Below, in pieces: positions 36,160-45,189 of a DNA stretch of 64,000 bases. The notes beneath the pieces were generated by a model. That model had not been told where the DNA came from. It made no database searches and saw only the letters and a program-made list of their open reading frames with translations. A program made the position numbers and the translations under genes. Position 1 is the stretch's first letter. Each line of letters opens with the position of its first letter. This DNA is from Cycas panzhihuaensis (taxonomy: Eukaryota; Cycadophyta): positions 20,336,001 to 20,400,000 of the forward strand of contig CM041465.1 of the NCBI GenBank assembly GCA_023213395.1. Reading direction: 5' to 3'.

Positions 36160-37030
36160 GTGAAGGGCACTTGGGATTCATCCTCTTCCTCTTGTTCCCC
36201 TAACCAATGCACTCCATCACCTTTGTGGACCCGAAATAAGGGAAAGAAGGTGATCCAAATGCTTGAGGCTACTCCCTTATATGCCCTTACTTGGTCTCAA
36301 GCCACTAAAGAGGCAGTCGATGCCTCTTCTTCTGCTTCACACTCTGATCATCTTCCGAAGAACCCCCCTCTAGAAGTGCTACTTTTTCCCAAGGCCATTC
36401 CTGTACATCTTAGTCGTTATGATTTTCAAAGGGCACTTACCCAACCTACTGTGAAGGGTAAGCCCTTCTTTATTGTTGACGAGCTCCATACTGTTGTTGC
36501 GGGAATGTCTTTAATGGATGTTTTGAGGAGTTTTCCTAAACAATGGACTCTCCTTCTAGAATCTTTAGGATCGAATGATGTGCTCATCCATGCTTTGGGT
36601 GTCACCCAAAGCTGTGAGCCTGTCATTTATTTTGACCTAAAGACCATCCCCCTACATGTGAAAGGGAATGCCAATGGAACTTCCCATTCACCATCACTAT
36701 TGACACATTTGATTGTACCTTATGAAGGACTGTTGTTGACAATGGTTCTTCCGTGAATGCCATGCCCTTACGTGTTATGCAAGAGCTTGGTATTTCTGCC
36801 TTGGAACCTATTCCATGGTGATGCCAAGGCTATGATAGTAGTGAAAAGACCCCATTAGGATCTGTCTCGATCCCACTCATCCTCAAGGGTAAGATTGTCC
36901 TCGCTAACATTGTAGTCCTTGACGTTGACGCCGACTACAATCTTCTCTTGGGTCGACCATGACTTCACCAGATGGGAGCCACATGTTCGACCCGCTGGGG
37001 GCAACTTAAATTCGTCCATGATGGATGGAT
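36160..37030 (+). pseudogene. B aspartic protease region (broken)
   Basis: The region opens with a Ser-rich linker and the block LTVKGKPFFIVDELH shared with C. The protease proper, near 36730-36990, reads TIVDNGSSVNAMPLRVMQEL, with the active-site Asp-Asn-Gly, and later ADYNLLLGRP followed by TGA, where Trp (TGG) is expected from the family pattern. The protease is in a different frame from the preceding 198-codon stretch, so an indel lies near 36720. It lies between gag and RT, as in all gypsy elements. Confidence 0.85.
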
Positions 37031-37830
37031 GAAGGTTGTCTCCCGCGAATGCCCACTATCTAAATAAACTTTCCCTATCAACTAAGCAAACCAAGGCCCT
37101 TCTACTCATGCCTCGGCTTGCTCCATCGGCATACCTGATCCATCTCATATCGAAGAAGATCCTGTATCTTCTTCTCCTAGTCTTACGCGCTTTGCTCCCA
37201 TTGGTGTTGGGAGCTATGAGTACCTCATCTTATTTAGTGTCGATGAGTCTCACGATGAGGATGAGGATTGTCTTCACCCCGTTTCTTTCCTCCGCACTAG
37301 TAGGATGCACCTATCTCGTTCTAGATCCCCACCTAGAACCTCTTTCATTGGTGAGACTAGTCACTCCTCTATGTCATATGTCATCACTTGTATTGACTCA
37401 TCTGTCATCGATTCTTCCTCTTCATCACCCCCTGCAAGTGATGGCTTGAAGGAACTCCCTTTCACTCCTTCCAAGGAGCCCCTTCTGGACTCTCCCTTAG
37501 AGTCTGTTGAGGACATCGGACAACCTGAGGACCATCATGGTCCCATTGTCTCCACTTTCTCCAACACTTCATCTATTTGAAGTAAGGTCATCCATGGGGT
37601 AGATTACTTTGAACATGATGAAGCCTTGCTTGAGCACTTAGTGGGCTCTGCGCCCAACTTTCCTTCTAGTCACCATAGGCTTGGCCACTAGAAGATCCTC
37701 ATGATTAGGTCCATGCTCACTGACCCAATCCCATCCCCTATTCCATATCTTCTTATTGATCTTGCCCTTCTCCATTTTGAGGAGGAGAATGCCATGTGCA
37801 TGGGGGCGACCTAGGACATAGTCTTAGCTC
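37031..37830 (+). other. B protease-RT linker
   Basis: A low-complexity Ser/Pro/Asp-rich linker with frame changes. Stretches such as the 91 codons at 37305-37580 are rich in Ser and acidic residues. No catalytic domain is recognised. Tat elements commonly have a long linker here. Confidence 0.55.
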
Positions 37831-37834
37831 CTTG

Positions 37835-38690
37835 TAAGGTCATTAAGGTAGGAATGGAATGCTCTCCTAATGAAGTAAGGGAATATTCCCTTTTATTCTA
37901 GGAGTTCTAGGATGTCTTTGTGTGGGATTATTCTGACATGAAGGGAATTGACCCCTCCATTATCACTTATAATCTCACTACCATTCTTGGCACCCGTCCC
38001 ATGCACCAGAAGCAGTGTCCTCTTCACCCTAAGCTTTCAATCACTATTAAGATAGAGGTTGAGAAGCTGTTGGATGTTGGACTTATCACTTCTATCGATT
38101 ATCCCAAGTGGGTATCCAACATTGTTCCCATTGCTAAAAAGAACGGGACCATCCGTGCATGTGTCGATTTCTGTGATATTAACAATGCTTGTCCTAAGGA
38201 CAACTTTCTACTCCCTTTCATCGATCGAACCATTGGATTCGAAGTTATGTCCTTGATAAATGGCTTCTCTAGCTATAACCAGATCCAGATATCTCCCGAA
38301 GACTACCACAAGATGACCTTCACTACCCTGTGGGGTACCTTTGCCTATAAGGCAATGCCCTTTGGTCTTAAAAATGCAGGCACTACTTATCAAAGAGCGA
38401 TGCATTTCATCTTCCATGACCTCATTGACCACACATTGGAGGTCTTTATAGATGAGATGATGGGTCTCTCATGTGTTAGGGCCCATCATCCCTCTGATTT
38501 TTAGGCTATCTTCACGCGATGCCTTAAGTACCATGTAAGCCTAAACCCTCTTAAGTGTGCGCTTACCATCACTTCGGGTAAACTCCTTAGATTTCTTGTG
38601 TCAAAACAAGGAATCTAGATTAACCTTGACAAAGTCAAGGAAATCTTTGATATGCTGCCTGCTAAGACCCAACGATAGATCAAGTTGTTC
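37835..38690 (+). pseudogene. B reverse transcriptase (broken)
   Basis: Motifs in order: DMKGIDPSIITYNLT, CPLHPKLSITIKIEVEKLLD, VSNIVPIAKKNGTIRACVDF, NNACPKDNFLLPFID, NGFSSYNQIQISPEDYHKMT, YKAMPFGLKNAGTTYQRAMH, and the active-site box FIDEMM at 38445-38456. The family form is YVDD or FIDD, so the second catalytic Asp is Glu here. One 195-codon stretch is open (37920-38504), followed in frame by LNPLKCALTITSGKLLRFLV and a stop near QGI. RT is in a different frame from the RNase H/integrase stretch downstream. Confidence 0.9.
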
Positions 38691-38759
38691 TTAGGTAGGC
38701 TTGGTTTCCTCAGGTGCTTCGTAGCAGACTTCACCGTAAGTGCTAAACCCTTGACGAAC

Positions 38760-39290
38760 CTATTGAAGAAGGAAGCCCAGTTTGGTCAGATAAGGCCCAA
38801 CAAGCCTTTGAAGGACTCAAGGAAGCCCTCACTTCCACTCCTATATTAACGCCCCCTTATTTTGATAGCCCCTTCATTCTTTATACTTTGGCGACTAACA
38901 AGTCCCTGGGTGCTATGCTGTCTCAGGAGGATGACTCAGGAGTCAAGAGAGCCATTTACTTTATTAGCCACACCCTTGTGGCTGCCAAACTTAATTACTC
39001 TCCAGTCGAGAAGGAATGTCTCTCCTTGGTCCACGTGACCAAGAAGTTTATATATTACTTGCTTGGTAACATAACCAAGATGATCATCCAATCTGATCCC
39101 TTGTGATATTTACTTACTCGTTTAGACTTGACGGGTAGGGCCAGCCATTGGGCCATCCTACTTCAAGAGTTTGACGTTCATATCATTAATCGGAAATCGA
39201 AGAAAGGAATAGTAGTGGCTGAGCAACTCGCAAACACCTCTATTCCTAACTCACTTGATAAACCCATTGGCGATTCCCTTCCTGATAAGC
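38760..39290 (+). pseudogene. B first RNase H (broken)
   Basis: From 38888 the frame reads NKSLGAMLSQEDDSGVKRAI, YFISHTLVAAKLNYSPVEKE, CLSLVHVTKKFIYYLLGN, IIQSDPL, stop, YLLTRLDLTGRASHWAILL and QEFDVHI. This is the classic gypsy RNase H linked to the RT connection domain. The stop is TGA where family members have Arg (CGA), one C-to-T change. The usual catalytic Asp at the start of the block (ETDAS in many elements) is not clear before NKSLGAM, where the read is LYTLATN. Confidence 0.82.
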
Positions 39291-39329
39291 CCATCTTGAT
39301 TATTCAGGATATCTCTCCCTATCCACTCA

Positions 39330-40585
39330 TCGACAATGAGTGGTATGGCGGCGTTGTGTGGTATCTCACGCAACAACAATACTGCCCTAATGCTAGTAGT
39401 AAAGTTAGATCTCATATCCAGACTTTTGCTAGGAAATACTTCCTCATGGATGAAGTATTGTATAAGAGGTCCTTTGATGGGGTCCTCCTCTACTGCATCA
39501 CTACCGACGAAGCTGACCAAATACTCCGCGAGTGTTACCATGGCATTTGTAGGGGTCACTTTGGAGGCTAGCCCATGGCCCAGAGGATCCTCCATATGGG
39601 TTACTATTAGCCATCCCTCTTCAAGGATGCCCATGCTTTTGCCCTGAGATGTCGGCGATGTCAAGAACACGCCAACATCTCTCATATGCCTTCTAAGGCC
39701 CTTCACTCCATTATATGTCCATGGCCTTTTGCTCAGTGGGGTCAAGACCTCATTGGGGCTATCTCCCCATCTTCTTCGTCACAACATAAGTTTATCTTGA
39801 TTGCTACAGAATACTTCACCAAATGGGCAGAGGCCAACCCTCTACTTACCACCCCTAGTAAGACGATAACTACCTTTGTTTACCAGCACATCATTTACCG
39901 TTTTAGGATTCCTAATGTTCTAATTACTGACAACGGAACCCTCTTATGTAACAAGGAGATGGATGAGCTTTGTGAGAAGTTCAAGATTTCTCATAGAACT
40001 TCTTCTCCTTACTATCCTCAGGCAAATGGTCAAGTGGAGTCATTCAATAAGACTCTCCTTAATATTCTAAAGAAAATCGTCACTCAGTCTCAAAGAGACT
40101 GGCACCTGCAGCTTTCTTCCACTTTGTGGGCTTACTGCACCTTTGTCTGGTCTACCGCGGGAATGACCCCATTCTCCCTGGTTTACGGTACCGAGGCAGT
40201 ACTCCCATTGGAAGTGGAGATTCCTTCTTTATATGTTTCTCTTTGGGGTCTCGTCAATGAGGAGTCGATCTGCTAGGCTCGCCTCCTTGACCTTGAAGCT
40301 TTGGATGAGAGACATTTAGCCACCTACTAGGCTAACCTAGCATCCAAATCCCACTCACAAAGGACCTACGATAAATGTCTTCATTCTTATCCTTTGTTTC
40401 CTGGGGATCACATCCTCAAATTGGAGTATCTTCATGACCGCTTGGCCAAGTTTAAGCTCAGATGGGTTGGCCCCTTTGTCATTATCAAAAGCCTTGGTAA
40501 TGGAGCTTATAGGATTGCTATCTTGGAGGGTCTTGAATTTGAGAAAGCTATTAATGGGAAATTCCTTAAGAAGTTTTACTTGTGA
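39330..40585 (+). pseudogene. B integrase (few stops, catalytic triad kept)
   Basis: In one frame with the first RNase H. The zinc-binding part reads CYHGICRGHFGG and CRRCQEH, with His-His and Cys-x2-Cys retained. The catalytic core has WGQDLIGAISP (Asp), VLITDNGTLL (Asp) and PQANGQVESFNKTLL (Glu), so the DDE triad is complete. STLWAYCTFVWSTAGMTPFS and YGTEAVLPLEVEIPS are typical of Tat integrases. The C-terminal module has RWVGPFVIIKSLGNGAYRI and ends KKFYL-stop at 40585. I count four stops inside the integrase (near 39569, 39608, 40276 and 40328); at least three fit Trp or Gln codons. It is the best-preserved enzyme in the window. Confidence 0.92.
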
Positions 40586-41299
40586 CCTTGCCGTCACCTC
40601 ACCCATGCTCTAAAATAAGATTAAACTACCATCTTAAGTTCATTCCCATTCCTTCCAGCCACGGGTGAAATGACGATTTAGGATGGCCTCTTTTGTTTCC
40701 TTCCGGCTCCTCCCGTGGAACCCTTGTTCCCATTTTTCCTTGGGACCTTGTCCTCCTATTTGGGCATCCCCTAGTTAGGACAACGCTCTGGAGTATCGTT
40801 ACTCCCCCTCTCGCTCAATATTTCCTTTACATATCCCACTATGCTCCCATGTGGACATGCGTGTCACCTTATTTCTAACCCTACATATGTCTATCATCTC
40901 TACTCATGGTATTTGTGTGTGCTCCTGTTAGGTATATGGCCCTGCATGAAAGGAAATATGTGCGTCCCAAATAAATAACATAAATATGTAAACAAACATA
41001 CATAGCATCCATCACACATCATGATGCATATCATCACATATCAAAATGGGGTATCAATCACCCCATCTCTATATATACATCAAAAATCACGTATCTTATC
41101 ATACGTATGGTATGGTACATCCTCTGTAGGAAGCCAGTGTCCTTGGAGGGGGGTACAATCATGTGACTATATATGGTAACCCCCTAGAGGTCTGTGCTTT
41201 CCCCTGTCAAAAATAAATACATGCATACTACCCTATTGCTGCCCTGCTCTTGGGGCATCATCTCCTAGTTAGTGTGATCCCTCTCTTTAGGACCACATC
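40586..41299 (+). other. B region between integrase and antisense gene
   Basis: No coding is recognised. Near 40970-41080 lies sequence similar to the A-type region about 26560-26740, presumably the 3' untranslated end of the antisense gene in both. Confidence 0.5.
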
Positions 41300-43127
41300 C
41301 CTCTGAGACTCCTCCTGAGTCTCTGCAAGCTCCCTACCTTGCTCCCCTCATCCCGTGGCCTCCTCAGGATCATCACTGCTGTATGAGTTTGCGTCCTGCT
41401 CCATGCTAACCTCAATGCCATGTCCTCGACCAGTCGATCGTATCACACCTGGATATAATCCTGCTCCATCTCTATGAGGTGAAGCCTCTCCTCCATCCCC
41501 TAGAGTCTCTACTCTAGTACTATCACTCAGATATGGATCTCCATATCCCCTCCAGCTCCTCCCTGAACCTTTAGTGCCTGCACCCGTGCCTGTAGGGCAT
41601 CCCTCTTGGCTCAGATGGTGTCCATCTCAGCCTGCTACCACCTCGCATGTGCCTCGTGCTCCTAAAACTCTATCGCCCATATGTCCCTCACCCATATTAG
41701 TGGGGCAAATGCTGCCGTGTGATCGCCTGCTGCTCTGGGCTCATCACTAGCCTGGATGGGAGGCTGTCCCTCTCTATAGGTCCATGGGAATATCTCTTGG
41801 ACTACTGCCTCCACTAGCCTCTACATATCTACCATACCTACAACCTAGTATACTGCATGTCAGTACATGTCTATATAGATATCAAACCAAAATTAAACTA
41901 TCTACCTGGTAATCAAATGATGATAGGAAAAGGCTATGTCTCACCTAGTGCGACGGCTGACTCCTTGACTTGGGTGACTGCCTCCCCTTCTGGCACTCTG
42001 CCAGTTGCTGGTATCTCCTTTGTTATGCCCTCTCTCCTCTCCACGACTGGCTCTGCTGTCACCTCTCTAGATCTCCTCATAATCCATAGCCTCCAAGCCT
42101 GAGTCACTAGGCTTCTCACCTCTCTAGCTCCTGATGGGCCTGCCTCTCTGCTGATAGTCCTGGATGACCCTGGTCCTCCAGCTGCTATCGCTGATGGACC
42201 TGTCTCTCCTGTAGGTCATGATGAGCCAGCCCCATCAGCTCCATCTCCACCCTCATCATCTCTTGAGGGCACCCTTGCTCCTCCTGCCTCATCATCGCTA
42301 TCCCACCTCACTGCCCTGTATGGATCTACTATATAGTCCATCATGGTGAGGAGGTCTAGTGATGTGGCCTCCACTGAGCGTCAGACATGAGCCTGGTCCT
42401 CTATCCCTCTTAGCCTAGTCTACCATCTATGGACCATCGGGGCCCATGTTGTAATAGGGTGTTGTCCCCCCATTGGTGCCACTGCCCCAAAGTGATCGAA
42501 AAACCAACACTGTAATAGTGTGCTATATGATAGTCCTCCCCGGCCTGCTACTCTAATGGTGTCTAGCTGTGCGACGAGGTTCACCACTATCAGGGTGGCC
42601 CAGTCCATCCTCTCCCCTGCCTCGCATCGGCGCACTGCATCCATCCATCCTCCTAGGATGTCCTTATAGTTTTATTTCTAGAAAATCTGGAATAGAATGC
42701 ATAAAGTAATCAATTTCCTCACTCAAGGAATCCCTGACATGACCATAGCCTGGAGAGGAACCCCTCACCTCTCCCATCTGTCTGAGCTTATAAAGAACGT
42801 CGCTCCCTCTTTGTGTGCTACCTCATTACTAGGTAGTACTCCTAGTGCCACTAGCCTCCTAGTTGCTGGTACCCCCAGTATCCTCCTAACGTCTCCCAGT
42901 GTCAAAATCACATCTCCCACCTGGGGTAGGTGGAAGACGTGTCTCCTCTTGTCCCAATATAATACAATATCTATTGGTAACCACTGGTCTGACATATATT
43001 GAGGTGTCCTCACCACCTCCAGCGACCCGCATCTCCATAGGACTCCCTTGTCCTCCTTTCTCATCATCTCGATGAAGCTCAACATAGCCATGCCTATGTT
43101 CTTGCAGTTCTCCACCGCAGTCACAGC
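41300..43127 (-). pseudogene. B antisense plant-mobile-domain (PMD) gene, spliced-looking, mildly broken
   Basis: On the minus strand an exon-like stretch runs 43127-42769, preceded by TTTGCAG|GC (a good splice acceptor) and followed by GAGAG|GTGAGG (a good donor). It reads AVTAVENCKNIGMAMLSFIE, then QWLPIDIVLYWDKRRHVFHL and GDVILTLGDVRRILGVPAT, the last typical of the PMD fold. A second stretch (42644-42420) reads GERMDWATLIVVNLVAQLD and LSYSTLLQCWFFDHFG, also PMD-like, then LDLLTMMDYIVDPY. Downstream (about 41850-41330) the frame is Ala/Gln/Glu/Arg-rich with a likely coiled coil (AKRDALQARVQALKVQ) broken by stops at Gln, Trp and Arg codons. PMD proteins are nuclear host proteins and also transposon passengers. 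The gene is wholly inside B and opposite to pol, with no gag or pol function evident. Confidence 0.65.
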
Positions 43128-43860
43128 CTGCAAACATCATAAAATTAGTCAGATCTTACCCTACATTGGCTGTCTATCCCTTTGACTATCCATCAGCTCC
43201 ACCTAATCAAGATTTGGGGCCCCTCAGGCCCCTATCTCATTTTTTCTATAGTTTTGCCTTTGTACCACACTAAACTTCACGGTACCATGGAGTTTGGCCC
43301 GGGTCCCACGGCGATCAGGTCCCCATGGCAAAGATCACAGCATCGTGATCTCTGCCATGGTGTGAATGACACCCCCCCAAAAGGGGAGGTTTTCCCTGCC
43401 AAAAACTCAAAAAAATTCTCCTTGGGTGGGCTCGGCGGGGCCCACTAGGACCAAGGCTACCTAATGCCCTAGTCCCACCTCTCGTTGGGTCTAGTTCAGA
43501 CTCCGGGAGGCCTTTTCTTCCCTTATGGGGCCTAAAACTTACATGAAAAACTATAAAAATCAATAAATTTCAAATCATGAGATGGGTGGGTTTTCCAGGA
43601 TCCACTCACCAGATCTAGCCTCGCACTTGTCATCTCATCTCTATAATCCTGATGGCTGTCCTCTTACCCTGATCCAACGGTCTGATCTCCCTCTGCATGC
43701 CTCTGAAGTTGGGTAGCACTCCACTGCGTAGGGAAATGGCTCTAGATTCTCTCGAGAGCCCGTGAAAATGAATCCATTTTCTGTCAAATTTTCTTATATA
43801 GGCAGGGACGTCGATGGGCACTGTCTCCATTTTCGACCTCATGATAGCCCTTTGGATCAT
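43128..43860 (-). other. Upstream part of the B antisense gene, possible first exon and intron
   Basis: A 76-codon minus-strand frame (43860-43630, MIQRAIMRSKMETVPIDVP onward) could be a first exon. A donor-like CTG|GTGAGT lies about 43605 on the minus strand, and the acceptor is at 43128-43130. Between them, 43255-43370 carries CTTCACGGTACCATGGAG and CCATGGTGTGAATGAC, which resemble LTR sequence of B and C. The exon-intron reading is inferred from splice-like signals only. Confidence 0.4.
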
Positions 43861-44340
43861 CTCCTACCCCCAATCACCTTTGCCTTCTAGCCCTGTCTCT
43901 CGTTGTGCTCCTATAGCCTTCAGTTCACTCTTTCTTGTGGATGCATCTATGGCACCCTGCCAATGCATTTTTCGTAGGGCCCTTTTGTCTCATTTTATGT
44001 ATCACTCCCGTGCATGCCTGAGTTTATACTCGTTTGGCTCATTTCGTCATCTTGGACCCATTTTTGCAGTCCACTCCTACTCCTGGGGCCTCTAAAGGGA
44101 ATGCTCCTTTCGCTCGGAGTCATTCTTTGCTTTCTAAAGCAACCTTTGGCACCCTGGGATGCCCTTTTTCTGCCTACTCTTAGCCATTGGTCGTGAAACC
44201 TTCTCTCATCCTTGGGTAGTCTCATTACTAGGTCCTCCTACCCTTTACGACCATTTATTACTTGCCATTCGAGTCTCTTTTTTCTCTGACTCTTATACTA
44301 TTTCATACTTTCCCCACCGAGACATTTCCTTCCATCATCC

Positions 44341-44780
44341 ATGTCTCTTTACATCTTTACTGATGGTAGAAGCCACCTTAATCCTGGACCTTTTGCTGCT
44401 GCTTGGATTCTTCGTAGCTCTTCCGGACATAATTTCCTACACTCTAGAATCTTCCTCCCTGAGGCTACCAATAATGAAGCTAAGTACACGGCTGTTATTG
44501 AGGCTCTCACTGATGCACTCTGTTTTCATCACGGATCTATTGTTTTGCTTTACGACTCCCAGGTTGTGGTGTCCCATCTCACCTAGGTTTACCAGGTGCG
44601 ATGCCCTCACTTGAGAGCCCTTGCTTTGACCGCTAGATCTCTTTTGGCTTGTTTCTAATCTGTTGACATTTGACACATTCCTCGGGCCTTCAATGTTGAG
44701 GTAGATGGCCTCATTCACCTCATCCTTGAGCGCCGCCTTCCTCTTCTTACTGACCATCCCTGACACTTGTCTGGTTGCTC
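44341..44780 (+). pseudogene. aRH: B second (archaeal-type) RNase H, catalytic residues kept
   Basis: The frame reads YIFTDGRSHLNPGPFAAAWI (first Asp at 44362-44364), then LPEATNNEAKYTAVIEAL (Glu), LLYDSQVVVSHLT (Asp), a stop, and further on HIPRAFNVEVDGLIHLILER (last Asp). This is a type I RNase H with the D-E-D-D set and the NNEAKY/DSQ/HIPR signature of the extra RNase H of plant Tat elements. It lies downstream of integrase and of the antisense gene, near the 3' LTR. It is open from 44341 to the stop at 44586, then interrupted. The upstream joining to a larger protein is not clear. A spliced product or internal start could place it in a separate transcript. Confidence 0.85.
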
Positions 44781-45179
44781 TGTCACCTAAGTCCCAGGTC
44801 ATCATGTGCATCACCTTGCGATCTATTCGCACCTTTAAAAGCTAGCCTCTAATAAGGTTAAACTATGGTGACTACTAGGTTTGCTCACTTATCTCTCTTA
44901 CTTGATATTGTCTTGCATCTCTTCATATTTTCACGATGGGGGCAACCCCCTCATCCTTCTGGCTTCCGCTCGATTCTTGGGTGGCACATAGGCAACCCCT
45001 ATGTTGTCTCCACCTCTATCCTTATATCCACATGTTCTGCTATAACACTTGTCAGCACCCTTGTCTCATGTTATGATTATGATTTATATATATATATATA
45101 CATGCACATGTACTACTGACAGTTGTGTTGCCAGCATTCGCCATTACACTATGCTTTTGAGTGGTGAGGGTTTGATGCC
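44781..45179 (+). other. B 3' internal region
   Basis: This is a short non-coding stretch before the polypurine tract. A G-run/C-run motif (GGGGGCAACCCCC, about 44939-44951) has a counterpart in A1 near 25827-25836. A short TA run lies at 45088-45102. Confidence 0.5.
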
Positions 45180-45189
45180 AAGGGGGTAG
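45180..45189 (+). other. B polypurine tract
   Basis: AAGGGGGTAG lies immediately before the 3' LTR start TGTTTC, the position required for plus-strand priming. Confidence 0.85.

Noticed and set aside
39251-39745. 164-codon minus-strand frame
   Set aside because: It is the shadow of the B RNase H-integrase frame, which carries the conserved motifs.
41300-43127. A host PMD gene lying between transposons
   Set aside because: It is inside the LTR and TSD boundaries of B, and a related copy is in A-type DNA; a passenger gene is the simpler reading.
43315-43563. 82-codon Pro/Gly/Arg-rich minus-strand frame between the antisense exons
   Set aside because: It lies in the GC-rich intron-like stretch, shows no PMD character and no splice edges; its composition explains it.
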